A stretch of 64,000 bases of DNA. Origin: Burkholderiaceae bacterium (GTDB lineage Bacteria > Pseudomonadota > Gammaproteobacteria > Burkholderiales > Burkholderiaceae_C). Location of the stretch: NCBI GenBank assembly GCA_019234815.1, contig JAFALA010000110.1:1-64000 (forward strand), in the 5' to 3' direction. Of this stretch, positions 35,620 to 47,057 are shown one piece after another. The notes under the pieces are model-generated. The model was not told the DNA's origin and did not search any database. It saw nothing but the letters and a program-made list of their open reading frames with translations. The position numbers and the translations under genes were made by a program. Every line of letters begins with the position of its first letter. Position 1 is the stretch's first letter.

Positions 35620-36930
35620 TCATCGACCGAAAGGCCCCCAGGTTGGCTCGCGCACATCGGCTTGCGTGGACAGCAGCTTGGCCTTGATGCCGCCATCCAG
35701 CGTCGTGGTCATCAAGACGTCGCGGCCGCCAGCACGGGTGGCGTAGACGATCAGGCGTCCATTGGGAGCGAAGCTGGGCTTTTCGTCGCGGGTCGTGTCA
35801 GTGATCTGCTGCACGTTGCCGCTGGCCAGGTCCATCACGCAAAGCTTGAAATTCCCACCACCGTCGCGGGTGATGAAGGCCAGGCTGCGGCCGTCCGGGC
35901 TGAGCGCCGGGCTGATGTTGTAGGTGCCATTGAAGGTGACGCGCTCGGCCGCCCCGCCCGCCACCGGCATGCGGTAGATCTGCGGACCGCCGCCGCGGTC
36001 GCTGACGAAATACAGCGTCCGGCTGTCGGGCGTGAAGGTGGCTTCGGTATCGATGGCCTGGGTCTGGGTCAGGCGGCGGACGTTGCCGCCATTCCTGTCC
36101 ATCACGAACAGCTGGGAGCCGCCCTCACGCGACAGCGTCAAGACCACGGATTGACCGTCCGGTGAAAAACTGGGGGCGCTGTTGCTGCCGCGGAAATCGG
36201 CCAGCACGCGGCGGCGTCCGCTGGACAGGTCCTGCACCCACACCACGGCCTTGTGCCGTTCGAAGGACACGTAGGCCAGCTCGCGGCCGTCAGGGGACCA
36301 GGCGGGCGAGATGATGGGCTCGGGGCTGGCCAGCGCGACTTGCCCGCCCTCCCCGTCCGCATCGGTGATGCGCAGGCTGTAGCGGCCGCCGGCCTTGGTC
36401 ACATAGGCCATGCGGGTGGCGAACACGCCGCGCTCGCCGGTCAGCGTCTGGTAGATCTTGTCGGCAATGCGATGCGCGGCCAGGCGCAGGTCGTCGGCCG
36501 GCACGGCCAGGCTTTCACCGCCGAGGTCCTGGCCCTTGACCACGTCCCAGAGCTTGAAGCGCACGTCGAAGCGGCCGTCGGCCAGCCTGGTGATGGAGCC
36601 GGCGGCCAGGGCGTCGGCATTGCGGCCGCGCCAGTCGGACCAGGCCGGCAGGCTGGTTTCGCTCAGCTGCGCGCCGGCCACGTTGACCAGGCTGAACTGC
36701 CCGCTGCGTTCCAGATCGGCGCGGATGATGCTCGACACCGGCTGCGGGGAGTCGACCTCGTCGCGAAACTCCGCCACCGCGATGGGCATCTGCGTGCCGC
36801 CAACACCCGAAATCTCGATGCGGAATTGAGCCCAGACTGGCGCGCTGCAGGCCAAGGCCGCGACCATGAGAGCGCAGGAGCGAGCACGCGATAGAAGGCG
36901 TCGAAATAGATAGTGAATATTTTCAGACAT
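35620..36930 (-). CDS. tolB: Tol-Pal system periplasmic protein TolB
   Basis: Protein of 436 residues with a signal sequence ending near SAPVWA, an N-terminal alpha/beta domain (IEISGVGGTQMPIAVAEF, ADLERSGQFSLV) and a six-bladed beta-propeller built of PD40 repeats (ISPAWSPDGRELAYVSFE, SAPSFSPDGQSVVLTLS, TEATFTPDSRTLYFVSD, ISPALSPDGRSLAFITRD, EKPSFAPNGRLIVYATR). ATG at 36930 precedes the signal. The gene leads tolB-pal-cpoB, but the usual upstream tolQRA genes are not there; rng is instead. Confidence 0.94.
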   Translation of the reverse strand: MSENIHYLFRRLLSRARSCALMVAALACSAPVWAQFRIEISGVGGTQMPIAVAEFRDEVDSPQPVSSIIRADLERSGQFSLVNVAGAQLSETSLPAWSDWRGRNADALAAGSITRLADGRFDVRFKLWDVVKGQDLGGESLAVPADDLRLAAHRIADKIYQTLTGERGVFATRMAYVTKAGGRYSLRITDADGEGGQVALASPEPIISPAWSPDGRELAYVSFERHKAVVWVQDLSSGRRRVLADFRGSNSAPSFSPDGQSVVLTLSREGGSQLFVMDRNGGNVRRLTQTQAIDTEATFTPDSRTLYFVSDRGGGPQIYRMPVAGGAAERVTFNGTYNISPALSPDGRSLAFITRDGGGNFKLCVMDLASGNVQQITDTTRDEKPSFAPNGRLIVYATRAGGRDVLMTTTLDGGIKAKLLSTQADVREPTWGPFGR

Positions 36931-37001
36931 GAAGTGACCAGGGCTGAGCGATGCCGTAACAGCCGGATTGTGCCCGAGCAGCGTGCCGGGACCTGAGAGG
37001 C

Positions 37002-38483
37002 TCAAAGCAGCACGATGTCGTAGTGCTCGGTCTGGTTGGCCGGCTCGGCCGACAGCGAAATCGGCTTGCCGATGAAATCCGACAAGCCAGCCAGATGCTG
37101 GCTCTCTTCGTCGAGCAGCATCTCCACCACGTTGGCGGCAGCCACCACGCGGAACTCCTTGGGGCTGAACTGGCGCGCCTCGCGCAGGATCTCGCGCATG
37201 ATGTCGTAGCACACGGTGCGCGCCGTCTTGACCTGGCCGCGGCCCTGGCAGGTCGGGCAAGGTTCGCAAAGCATGTGGGCCAGCGACTCGCGGGTGCGCT
37301 TGCGGGTCATCTCCAGCAGGCCCAGTTGCGTGAAGCCGCTCAAGGTGACCTTGGTGCGGTCGCGCGCCAGTTGCTTGCGCAATTCAGACGCCACGGCGGT
37401 CCGATGCTCCTCACGCGCCATGTCGATGAAATCGCAGATGATGATGCCGCCCAGGTTGCGCAGCCGCAATTGCCGGGCAATGGCACCGGCCGCTTCCAGA
37501 TTGGTCTTGAAGATGGTGTCGTCGAAATTGCGCGCACCGACGAATCCGCCGGTGTTGACGTCGATGGTCGTCATCGCCTCGGTCTGGTCGATGATCAGGT
37601 AGCCGCCCGACTTCAGGTCGACGCGCCGCGCCAGGGCGCGATCGAGCTCGGCATCGATGTTACAGAGGTCGAAGATGGGGCGCTCGCCGCGGTAGTGCTC
37701 GAGCTTGGCGGTGGCGGCCGGCATGAAGATCTCGCCAAAGGCGCGCAGGACCTCGAACTGCATCTTGGAATCGATGCGGATGGAGCCCGTGTGCTCGCCC
37801 ACCAGGTCGCGCAGCACCCGCTCCACCAGGCTCAGGTCTTGATGCAGCAAGGTGCCCGGCGGCGAGCGGAAGCTGCGCTCGCGAATGGTTGACCAGGTCT
37901 TGCGCAAATACGCAATGTCGGTGGCGAGCTCCTCGTCCGTGGCGTCTTCGGCATTGGTACGCAAGATGAAGCCGCCGCCTGCCCCGTCTTCCGGCTTGCC
38001 GACCAATGCCTGCATGCGCTGGCGCAAAGCTTCGCGGGTCTCGTGCGAGCCGATTTTCTGCGAGATGCCGATGTGGTCGTCCTGCGGCAGGTGCACCAGC
38101 ATGCGGCCGGCGATGGAAATCTGCGTCGAGAGCCGAGCCCCCTTGGTGCCTATGGGGTCCTTGATGACCTGCACGGTCAAGGCCTGGCCCTCGAACACCA
38201 GGCGCTCGATCGGGGTCGGCACCGCGGCTTCGCCGAGATGGCTGCGGGGCGACACGCCGTGGACCTGCAGATCGGCCACATGCAGGAATGCGGCCCGCTC
38301 CAGGCCGATGTCGATGAAGGCCGACTGCATGCCGGGCAGCACGCGGGCCACACGACCCGAATACACATTGCCGACCAGGCCGCGCTCCAGCGTACGCTCC
38401 AGGTGCAGCTCCTGCACGGCCCCATTTTCAACAATGGCGACGCGAGTCTCCTGAGGAGACCAGTTGATCAAGATATCTTCCAT
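37002..38483 (-). CDS. rng: Ribonuclease G
   Basis: Endoribonuclease of 493 residues that matures the 5' end of 16S rRNA and degrades mRNA. It begins MEDILINWSPQETRVAIVENG, has an S1 domain (GNVYSGRVARVLPGMQSAFIDIGLERAAFLHVADL), the catalytic metal site in LIIDQTEAMTTIDVNTGGFVG and GIIICDFIDM, and a zinc-link segment CEPCPTCQGRGQVKT. Length and lack of a long C-terminal scaffold identify RNase G rather than RNase E. It follows maf by 32 bases, the common maf-rng order. Confidence 0.94.
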   Translation of the reverse strand: MEDILINWSPQETRVAIVENGAVQELHLERTLERGLVGNVYSGRVARVLPGMQSAFIDIGLERAAFLHVADLQVHGVSPRSHLGEAAVPTPIERLVFEGQALTVQVIKDPIGTKGARLSTQISIAGRMLVHLPQDDHIGISQKIGSHETREALRQRMQALVGKPEDGAGGGFILRTNAEDATDEELATDIAYLRKTWSTIRERSFRSPPGTLLHQDLSLVERVLRDLVGEHTGSIRIDSKMQFEVLRAFGEIFMPAATAKLEHYRGERPIFDLCNIDAELDRALARRVDLKSGGYLIIDQTEAMTTIDVNTGGFVGARNFDDTIFKTNLEAAGAIARQLRLRNLGGIIICDFIDMAREEHRTAVASELRKQLARDRTKVTLSGFTQLGLLEMTRKRTRESLAHMLCEPCPTCQGRGQVKTARTVCYDIMREILREARQFSPKEFRVVAAANVVEMLLDEESQHLAGLSDFIGKPISLSAEPANQTEHYDIVLL

Positions 38484-38515
38484 GGCCCGGGCTCCCTGCC
38501 CTCGTCAAGACGCGG

Positions 38516-39127
38516 TCAAAGACCGCAGTCTATGCCCAGTTCACCCAGGAGCTGGCCCGTTTCATACAAGGGCAAACCCATGATGCCCGAGTAGCTGCCG
38601 GCCATGTGGGACACCCAGGCGGCAAACCGGCTCTGGATCGCATAGGCGCCGGCCTTTCCCATGGGCTCGCCGCTCTGCACATAGCGCAGCAAGGCCGCCT
38701 CGCTGACCGCGGCCACGCTCACTTCCGAGACGCTGACCGCCTGCGCCACGCGGCCCGTCCCGGGCTCGCCCACGCTCACCGCGGTCAGCACCCGGTGCGT
38801 CTGGCCGGCCAGCCGCTTGAGCAGGGCCAGGGCATGGGCCGCGTCGTCGGGCTTGCCCAGGATATCGAGGCCCAATGCCACCGTGGTGTCCGAGCACAGC
38901 ACGGGCAGCGGCGGCAGGCCGCGCGCCTTCAGGCGCACCAATGCCGCCCGCAGCTTGTTGTCCGTCACCCGCCTCACGTAGTGGTCGGGTAACTCGCCGG
39001 GCAGGACCGCCTCCAGGGCTTCGGAATCTTCATGCGGACCGGGCAGCAGCAGTTCATAGGAAATGCCCAGCTGTTCCAGCAGCAGCCGGCGGCGCGGACT
39101 TTGCGAGGCCAGGTAGATTTGCGACAT
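38516..39127 (-). CDS. Maf-like nucleotide pyrophosphatase
   Basis: About 203 residues. It starts MSQIYLASQSPRRRLLLEQLG, the Maf/YhdE SxSPRR signature, and has VRRVTDNKLRAA, VLCSDTTVALG, LGKPDDAAHALALLKRLAGQTHRV and AGAYAIQSRFAAWVSHMAGSYSGIMGLPL. Maf proteins hydrolyse dTTP, UTP or modified nucleotides and can block septum formation; dTTP/UTP preference is likely given the YhdE-like sequence, but this is inferred. ATG at 39127 has GTGAG nearby; a GTG at 39139, overlapping the rlmH stop region, is the alternative start. Confidence 0.9.
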   Translation of the reverse strand: MSQIYLASQSPRRRLLLEQLGISYELLLPGPHEDSEALEAVLPGELPDHYVRRVTDNKLRAALVRLKARGLPPLPVLCSDTTVALGLDILGKPDDAAHALALLKRLAGQTHRVLTAVSVGEPGTGRVAQAVSVSEVSVAAVSEAALLRYVQSGEPMGKAGAYAIQSRFAAWVSHMAGSYSGIMGLPLYETGQLLGELGIDCGL

Positions 39128-39131
39128 CAGC

Positions 39132-39599
39132 TCACTCACGATGGTAGGGGTGCCCCTCCAGTACCGACCAGGCGCGGTACAGCGCCTCGGCCAGCAGCAC
39201 GCGCACGAAGGCGTGGGGCAGGGTCAGGTCGGACAGGCGCATCATTTCATCGGCCTTGTCCTTGATCGACGGATCCAGGCCATCGGGTCCGCCGATAAAG
39301 ATGGCAACGTCGCGCCCGTCGCCCTTCCAGCGCTCCAGGCGCTCGGCCAGCTGCTTGGTGGTCAGCCGGTCGCCGCGCTCGTCCAGCACGATGCGCCGCA
39401 CGCTCTTGGGCAGCACTGCTTCCAGGCGCGCAGCCTCGGCCGCCATCAGCTGCTCGACGCTCTTGCCGCTGCGCGGCTCGGCCTTGACGGCCTTGAGCTC
39501 CAGCTTCAGTTCCGGCGGAAAGCGCTTGGCAAAGTCTTCGTAGGCGGTATCGGCCCAGGCGGGTTGGCGCTGGCCCACCGCCGCCAGCAGCAAACGCAT
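39132..39599 (-). CDS. rlmH: 23S rRNA pseudouridine-1915 N3-methyltransferase RlmH
   Basis: SPOUT-class methyltransferase of 155 residues that methylates pseudouridine 1915 in helix 69 of 23S rRNA. The SAM-binding knot is seen in [12 protein letters not shown] and the C-terminal [34 protein letters not shown] is nearly invariant. Full length for the family. It follows rsfS closely, giving the common rsfS-rlmH pair. Confidence 0.95.
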   Translation of the reverse strand: MRLLLAAVGQRQPAWADTAYEDFAKRFPPELKLELKAVKAEPRSGKSVEQLMAAEAARLEAVLPKSVRRIVLDERGDRLTTKQLAERLERWKGDGRDVAIFIGGPDGLDPSIKDKADEMMRLSDLTLPHAFVRVLLAEALYRAWSVLEGHPYHRE

Positions 39600-39605
39600 G
39601 CGGCC

Positions 39606-40355
39606 TCAGGCCTTCTTGCGCGCCACGGTCTTGCGCGCAGCCGGCGCCTTGGCGACGGCCTTGACAGCCGGCTTGGCCGAGGTCTTTGCGGCAGCCTTCT
39701 TGGCGGCCGGCTTCTTGTCACCCACCTTGATGAGCTTGGGCGCGGCTTCCTTGGCGCTTGCGCGCTTGGCCGCAGGCTTGGCGGCGGTCTTCACTGCCGT
39801 CTTGGTCGCCGTCTTGACTCCCGTTGTCTTGCTCACGCTGCCCTTGGCTGCGGTCTTCTTGGCCGGCTTGCTTTCAGCCAGCGCCTCGGCCTTGGAGCCG
39901 GAGCGGCGCGGCGCGGGGGCCTTGGCGGTGGTCGACTTGGTCAAACTCTTGGCCGAACCCTTGCCGGTCTCGCTGGCGTCTTCAGAGGCCTTGACGAGAC
40001 GGGTCTCGCCGTCGCTCATCTTGAGCTTGACGGGCTTACCGCCCCAGATTTCTTCCAGGTGGTAGTAGTCGCGGATGCTGGGCTGCATCACGTGCACGAC
40101 GGCGGCGCCGCAGTCGACGATGATCCATTCGCCGTTCTCCTCGCCTTCGGTGCGCATCACCTCCAGGCCCCTGGCCTTGACGGTCTCGCGCACGCTGGAG
40201 GCCAGCGACTTGGTCTGCCGATTGCTCGTGCCCGACGCGATGATGACGCGCTCGAACAGCGGCGACAGATGCTCGGTGTTGAAGACCACGATGTTCTGGG
40301 CCTTCACGTCTTCCAGGCCATCGACGATGGCGCGTTGCAGTTTACGAATGTCCAT
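39606..40355 (-). CDS. rsfS: Ribosomal silencing factor RsfS with a histone H1-like tail
   Basis: The first 115 residues are a complete RsfS (Iojap) domain that binds ribosomal protein L14 to block subunit joining: [68 protein letters not shown]. Residues about 120-249 are a low-complexity tail of Lys, Ala, Thr and Pro with repeated AAKK, KTA and PAAK blocks, similar to the H1-like proteins of beta-proteobacteria. The usual RsfS has only about 105-130 residues. The tail could bind RNA or DNA; that is inference. It abuts nadD with no gap. Confidence 0.9.
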   Translation of the reverse strand: MDIRKLQRAIVDGLEDVKAQNIVVFNTEHLSPLFERVIIASGTSNRQTKSLASSVRETVKARGLEVMRTEGEENGEWIIVDCGAAVVHVMQPSIRDYYHLEEIWGGKPVKLKMSDGETRLVKASEDASETGKGSAKSLTKSTTAKAPAPRRSGSKAEALAESKPAKKTAAKGSVSKTTGVKTATKTAVKTAAKPAAKRASAKEAAPKLIKVGDKKPAAKKAAAKTSAKPAVKAVAKAPAARKTVARKKA

Positions 40356-40976
40356 TCAGTACTCGCTGTAAAGACGGTGCTGGGCAATATACCCCGCAAC
40401 CTTCTCGCCCACCATGGGCGCAATGTCCTTGCCACGCGATGCGAGATCGCGCACTTGGGTCGAAGAAATATCCATGGCCGGCATGGCCAGCGGCGCCAGG
40501 CGGGGCGCCAGGGCCCGCACCTCGGCGCTGGCCTGCATGCCCTGCCCTGCCCGAGCCGCCACGCCCAGGCTCACCTCCGCCAGCAGCTCGCGCCAACGAT
40601 GCCAGGTGCTCAGCCTGTCCAACTGGTCCTGGCCGATGATCAGGGTCCAATCCACGCCGGGATGCGCCAGCTTCAAGGCTTGCACCGTGTCGATCGAATA
40701 GCTCGGTCCGGCGCGATGCAGTTCGCGCTGGTCGATACCAAAGCGCGGCTCATCGGCCAGCATCAGCTGCAGCATCGCCACCCGATGAGGCGCGGCGAGC
40801 AGCATGCGGTCAGACTTTTGCCAGGCCTGGCCGGCCGGCACCCAGACCACCCGATGCAAGCTCAGCTCCTGCATTGCACTGTATGCCAAGGCGCGATGCG
40901 CCAGATGCACAGGATCGAAGCTGCCGCCGAACAAGCCCCAACGCTGTTTCTCCACAGCAATGGGCGTCACAGCCAT
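40356..40976 (-). CDS. nadD: Nicotinate-nucleotide adenylyltransferase
   Basis: Enzyme of 206 residues that adenylates nicotinate mononucleotide in NAD synthesis. [18 protein letters not shown] is the nucleotidyltransferase HxGH-type site, [19 protein letters not shown] the substrate region and [15 protein letters not shown] the ISSTxxR motif. Length fits the family. It overlaps the hemF stop by 10 bases and abuts rsfS, giving the usual nadD-rsfS-rlmH order. Confidence 0.94.
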   Translation of the reverse strand: MAVTPIAVEKQRWGLFGGSFDPVHLAHRALAYSAMQELSLHRVVWVPAGQAWQKSDRMLLAAPHRVAMLQLMLADEPRFGIDQRELHRAGPSYSIDTVQALKLAHPGVDWTLIIGQDQLDRLSTWHRWRELLAEVSLGVAARAGQGMQASAEVRALAPRLAPLAMPAMDISSTQVRDLASRGKDIAPMVGEKVAGYIAQHRLYSEY

Positions 40977-41902
40977 AGGTGCGTGGCCTGCTCGGAGGCC
41001 CAGTCTCGCGGTCGCAGAAAGTCGCTGTACAGCCTGGCCTCCAGCGTGCCTTCAGCGGGCTTCCAGTCGTAGCGCCATTTGGCCTGCGGCGGCATGGACA
41101 TCAGGATCGATTCCGTGCGTCCGCCCGACTGCAGGCCAAACAAGGTGCCCCGGTCGAACACCAGATTGAACTCGACGTAGCGGCCGCGCCGGTAGGCCTG
41201 GAACTCGCGCTGTTCCTCTCCGTAAGGCAGGCCGTGCCGACGCTCGACGATGGGCGCATAGGCCGGCAGGAACGCATCGCCGACCGACTGCATCATGCCG
41301 AAGGCCGCGTCGAAACCGCCTTCCGCATAATCGTCAAAGAACACGCCACCAATGCCGCGCGGCTCGTTGCGATGCTTGAGAAAGAAATACTCGTCGCACC
41401 ACTGCTTGAAGCGCGGATATAGCGCCGGCCCATGCGGATCCAGTGCGCTGCGGCAAGTGCGGTGGAAATGCTGGGCATCGCGCTCGAAGCCGTAATAAGG
41501 CGTCAAGTCCATGCCGCCCCCGAACCAGACCACCGGCTCGGCGTCCTGCGGCAGCGCCGCGAACATGCGCACGTTCATGTGCACGGTGGGCACGAACGGA
41601 TTGTGAGGATGCAGCACCAGCGACACCCCCATCGCCTCGAAGGCCGCGCCCGCCAGCTCGGGCCGATGTTGGGTCGCCGAGGGCGGTAGCACGCGGCCGC
41701 GCACATGCGAGAAATTGACCCCGCCGCGCTCGAAGATGCCGCCGTTCTCGATCAGGCGCGTCAGGCCGTCACCCTCCAGCCGGCCGCCGGGTTCGCGCTC
41801 CCAGGCGTCCGTCAGGAAGGGCTGGCCGTCGATCTGCTCCAGGCTGTGGATGATGCGGCGCTGCAGGCCCAGCAGGTAGTCGCGCACTGCTTGTGAGTTC
41901 AT
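40967..41902 (-). CDS. hemF: Oxygen-dependent coproporphyrinogen III oxidase
   Basis: Haem-pathway enzyme of 311 residues that oxidatively decarboxylates coproporphyrinogen III. Diagnostic blocks are [78 protein letters not shown] and [36 protein letters not shown] at 41902 overlaps the upstream acyltransferase stop (ATGA). The frame is open far upstream, but only as a shadow of the acyltransferase gene. Confidence 0.95.
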   Translation of the reverse strand: MNSQAVRDYLLGLQRRIIHSLEQIDGQPFLTDAWEREPGGRLEGDGLTRLIENGGIFERGGVNFSHVRGRVLPPSATQHRPELAGAAFEAMGVSLVLHPHNPFVPTVHMNVRMFAALPQDAEPVVWFGGGMDLTPYYGFERDAQHFHRTCRSALDPHGPALYPRFKQWCDEYFFLKHRNEPRGIGGVFFDDYAEGGFDAAFGMMQSVGDAFLPAYAPIVERRHGLPYGEEQREFQAYRRGRYVEFNLVFDRGTLFGLQSGGRTESILMSMPPQAKWRYDWKPAEGTLEARLYSDFLRPRDWASEQATHLWL

Positions 41903-42591
41903 GCCCGCCCTCCTTTGGACGCTGAATGGGACGCCAAGGCCTGGATCGGACTGGCCTGTTCGGCACGCAATCCCCTGACCGAGCACAGATGCGACTTGAA
42001 CAGCGCGAAGTCTCGGTCCACATCGCCGCTGAGCCGCACGAATTGCGTCAAGCCTATCCTGCGGCTCGCAAAATCGAGGTAGGCCAGACCCACCGGTACG
42101 CGCGCCTGCACGGCCACATGGTAGGCGCCGGTGCGCCATCCGGCGATCCAGGACCGCGTGCCTTCGGGCGCCACCGCCAGCCAGAACATCTCCTGGCGCT
42201 CGCCGGCCTTTTTCATCAGCTCGGCCGTGTCGCCGACCACGCCCTGGCTGCTGCCGCGATTCACGGGCACGCCGCCGAGATAGCGCACCCAGGCGCCGAA
42301 CAGCGGCATGCGGAACAGGCTGTCCTTGCCCCAGAAGCGGAAATGCAGGCCCAGCGCCCATTTCGCCAGGATGCCCACCACGAAGTCCCAGTTCGAGGTG
42401 TGCGGATAGACCAGGATCACCCCTTGCATGGCAGGCAATCCCTGGAAATCCAGCCGCCACCCCAAGACACGCAGGATGAACCGCGCCAGGCGGCTGCCAC
42501 TTGCCGGCGGCACGGCCAGCGCCTCGGTCCAGAATTGCGGCAAGGCTTGGACCGGAGTTTCGCCAATGGGTGTGCCCTGCACGGGGTCCAT
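41899..42591 (-). CDS. PlsC-like 1-acyl-glycerol-3-phosphate acyltransferase family protein
   Basis: About 230 residues. The H-x4-D catalytic motif is YPHTSNWD and the second block is [21 protein letters not shown], both diagnostic of the LPLAT superfamily. Other features are [32 protein letters not shown]. The HTSNWD/KDSLF form resembles a divergent acyltransferase clade also met beside lysophospholipid or glycerol pathways, rather than classical PlsC. Two hydrophobic segments are possible ([12 protein letters not shown] and the region [11 protein letters not shown]). It sits between purD (5-base gap) and hemF (4-base overlap). An in-frame TTG at 42600 overlapping the purD stop is a less likely start. 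Substrate not determined. Confidence 0.82.
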   Translation of the reverse strand: MDPVQGTPIGETPVQALPQFWTEALAVPPASGSRLARFILRVLGWRLDFQGLPAMQGVILVYPHTSNWDFVVGILAKWALGLHFRFWGKDSLFRMPLFGAWVRYLGGVPVNRGSSQGVVGDTAELMKKAGERQEMFWLAVAPEGTRSWIAGWRTGAYHVAVQARVPVGLAYLDFASRRIGLTQFVRLSGDVDRDFALFKSHLCSVRGLRAEQASPIQALASHSASKGGRA

Positions 42592-42596
42592 CGATC

Positions 42597-43877
42597 TCAA
42601 CGCTTCACCGCCCGGTGACCGATGTCCTGGCGGAACTGCTTGCCCTCGAACTGGATGGGCGTCAGCGTTTCATAGGCCAGTTGCTGGGCCTGGCGCACTG
42701 ACTCGCCCAAGGCCGTCACGCACAGCACGCGTCCGCCGTTGGTCAGCAGGTCCCCGTCCTTCAGCACCGTGCCGGCGTGGAAGACCATGGCGTCCTCTTT
42801 GTCGGCGGGCAGGCCGCTGACGAGGTCGCCCTTGCGGGGCGAGAGCGGGTAGCCGCTGGCGGCCAGCACCACGCCCAGGGCGACGCGCCGGTCCCATTGC
42901 AGCTCGACCTGGTCGAGCGTGCCATCGGTCGCATGCATCAGCACTTCGAAGAGATCGCTCTTCAGGCGCATCATGATGGGCTGGGTCTCGGGATCGCCCA
43001 GGCGGGTGTTGAACTCGACGGTGCGGGGGTTGCCCTGCTCATCGATCATCAGGCCGGCATACAGGAAGCCGGTGAACGGATGCCCGTCGCGCGCCATGCC
43101 CTGGATCGTCGGCATGATGATCTCATGCATCACCTTGGCATGCACATTGGGCGTGACCACCGGCGCCGGCGAATAGGCGCCCATGCCGCCGGTATTGGGC
43201 CCTTCGTCCTTGTCGAGCAGGCGCTTGTGGTCCTGGCTGGTGGCCAGCGAGACCACGTTCTTGCCGTCGCAGAGCACGATGAAGCTGGCCTCTTCGCCCT
43301 GCATGAAGGCCTCGATCACCACGCGGGCGCCGCCCTCGTTGTGGGCCACGCCCAGCTTGTTGTCCTGCAGGATCCAGTCGATCGCCTCATGCGCCTCGGC
43401 CAGGCTCATGGCCACGACCACGCCCTTGCCGGCGGCCAGGCCGTCGGCCTTGATCACGATGGGAGCGCCCTGCTGGTCCACATAGGCATGGGCCAAGGCC
43501 GCGTCGCCAAAGGTCTCGTAAGCCGCCGTCGGAATGCCGTGGCGCTTCATGAAGTCCTTGGCAAAGGCCTTGGACGACTCCAGCTGCGCCGCCGCCTTGG
43601 TCGGCCCGAAAATGCGCAGGCCGCGGGCTCGGAATTCGTCCACCACGCCGGCGGCTAGAAAGGCCTCGGGGCCGACGACGGTCAGGCTGATTTTTTCCGC
43701 CAACGCAAAATCGGCCAGCGCCTGGACGTCGGTGATCGCGACGTTCTTCAGGCACGGGTCGCGGGCCGTCCCGCCGTTGCCCGGTGCCACGAACACCTCG
43801 CTGACGCGCTGGCTTTGCGCCAGTTTCCATGCCAACGCGTGCTCGCGCCCGCCATTTCCCAGCACCAGTACTTTCAT
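42597..43877 (-). CDS. purD: Phosphoribosylamine-glycine ligase
   Basis: GAR synthetase of 426 residues, second step of purine synthesis. It starts [19 protein letters not shown], has [10 protein letters not shown], the ATP-grasp segments [18 protein letters not shown] and [21 protein letters not shown], and [36 protein letters not shown]. Length and motifs match PurD. The start overlaps the yebC stop by one base (TGATG). Confidence 0.96.
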   Translation of the reverse strand: MKVLVLGNGGREHALAWKLAQSQRVSEVFVAPGNGGTARDPCLKNVAITDVQALADFALAEKISLTVVGPEAFLAAGVVDEFRARGLRIFGPTKAAAQLESSKAFAKDFMKRHGIPTAAYETFGDAALAHAYVDQQGAPIVIKADGLAAGKGVVVAMSLAEAHEAIDWILQDNKLGVAHNEGGARVVIEAFMQGEEASFIVLCDGKNVVSLATSQDHKRLLDKDEGPNTGGMGAYSPAPVVTPNVHAKVMHEIIMPTIQGMARDGHPFTGFLYAGLMIDEQGNPRTVEFNTRLGDPETQPIMMRLKSDLFEVLMHATDGTLDQVELQWDRRVALGVVLAASGYPLSPRKGDLVSGLPADKEDAMVFHAGTVLKDGDLLTNGGRVLCVTALGESVRQAQQLAYETLTPIQFEGKQFRQDIGHRAVKR

Positions 43878-44599
43878 CAGGACATGCTCGCGTTGTGATA
43901 GACCTCTTGCGTGTCGTCCAGGTCTTCCAGGACGTCCAGCAGCTTCTGCATGCGCTCGGCGTCTTCGCCGCTCAGCTCGATCGTGTTTTCGGCACGCATG
44001 GTGACTTCGGCCAGCTCGGGCACCAGGCCGGCGGCTTCCAGCGCGGCCTTGACGGCTTCGTAGTCGGCAGGCGCGGTCAACACTTCGATCGAACCGTCCT
44101 CGCCGGCGATCACGTCTTCGGCGCCGGCGTCCAGCGCCACTTCCATCAGCTTGTCTTCGGGGGTGCCGGGGCCAAACAGCATCAGGCCGCAGTGCTTGAA
44201 CTGGAAGGACACCGAGCCGTCGGTGCCCATGTTGCCGCCGTACTTGCTGAAGGCGTGGCGGATCTCGGCCACGGTGCGGACCTTGTTGTCGGTCATGGTG
44301 TCGACCATGATGGCCGCGCCGCCGATGCCGTAGCCCTCGTAGCGGATTTCCTCGTAGCTGACGCCGTCAAGATTGCCGGTGGCTTTGTCGATGTTGCGCT
44401 TGATGGTGTCGGCCGGCATGTTGGCGGCCTTGGCCTTGTCAACCGCCAGGCGCAGGCGCGGGTTGTCCTTGATGTCGCCGCCGCCCTGGCGCGCAGCGAC
44501 CATGATTTCACGGATGACCCGTGTCCAGATCTTGCCCCGCTTTTCGTCCTGACGACCCTTGCGGTGTTGAATATTGGCCCATTTGGAATGACCCGCCAT
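43877..44599 (-). CDS. YebC/PmpR family transcriptional regulator or translation factor
   Basis: A 240-residue protein beginning [20 protein letters not shown], which is the almost invariant N-terminus of the family. [43 protein letters not shown] and [18 protein letters not shown] follow, then the acidic C-terminal domain. Members are DNA-binding regulators in some bacteria; recent work shows that others help translation of proline stretches. Which applies here cannot be read from sequence. It heads the leftward yebC-purD-acyltransferase-hemF run, divergent from glnS by 179 bases. Confidence 0.93.
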   Translation of the reverse strand: MAGHSKWANIQHRKGRQDEKRGKIWTRVIREIMVAARQGGGDIKDNPRLRLAVDKAKAANMPADTIKRNIDKATGNLDGVSYEEIRYEGYGIGGAAIMVDTMTDNKVRTVAEIRHAFSKYGGNMGTDGSVSFQFKHCGLMLFGPGTPEDKLMEVALDAGAEDVIAGEDGSIEVLTAPADYEAVKAALEAAGLVPELAEVTMRAENTIELSGEDAERMQKLLDVLEDLDDTQEVYHNASMS

Positions 44600-44778
44600 G
44601 TATTGCTGCTCCTGCCAGGCTCGCCCGGCCAGGGTGGCGGGCGGCTTTCTGTCTTTGTTGGGATAGAGGGATATGCGTTGATTTTAGCTGCGCCTCACCT
44701 TGGGCCCTGACGCTGCACCTTAAAATCCGTCAACGAAACGATCAACCTGTGTCTTGCCAAGGGCAAGGCCCATCCTCG

Positions 44779-46611
<1,833 letters not shown>

Positions 46612-46627
46612 ACGCAGGCTTCGTCCA

Positions 46628-46879
46628 TTACGCCGCGCAGGTCGACGGCACCCAGGCCTGGAAACTGGGTTGCACCACCGGCGTGGCGTACTCATGGCCG
46701 ACCACGGCGCGCGCAAACAGGTAGTTCTCAAGCGCCCTGTCGCTCAAGGCATCGAGCTGCACATGGCCGCCGGCGTCGCAGGGGAACGACAAGGACTTGC
46801 CCTCATGAAACAAAGATTGGAACCGCAACTCGAACTGGCGGCTCTGCTCGGATTCCGTGGGAACGATGATCTTGTCCAT
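46628..46879 (-). CDS. Small hypothetical protein (83 aa)
   Basis: An 83-residue protein starting MDKIIVPTESEQSRQFELRF, followed by FHEGKSLSFPCDAGGHVQLDALSDRALENYLFARAVVGHEYATP. GGAG lies 6 bases before the ATG at 46879 and the composition is protein-like. I recognise the style of a small conserved protein of Bordetella-like bacteria without known function. No signal peptide or membrane segment. The frame continues upstream without a good start. Confidence 0.65.
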   Translation of the reverse strand: MDKIIVPTESEQSRQFELRFQSLFHEGKSLSFPCDAGGHVQLDALSDRALENYLFARAVVGHEYATPVVQPSFQAWVPSTCAA

Positions 46880-47057
46880 GCCTGACTCCAACGACTGCTG
46901 CTTTGATCCGGGTCTCATGCGCCCATGCAGCAAGACTAGATGGAGTCGGGCCGAATTCCGCGTAAAAACGTCTCGTTTTAACGTCGGTCTTCGGCTGCAA
47001 TTCAATTAGGAATTTGCCTGACACAAATAAGTCACGCTTTTTACATCCCCTGAAACA

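Noticed and set aside
39606-40355. Repetitive Lys/Ala codons at 39606-40000 as a separate H1-like gene
   Set aside because: The same frame runs uninterrupted from the RsfS start and no internal start with a ribosome site was seen.
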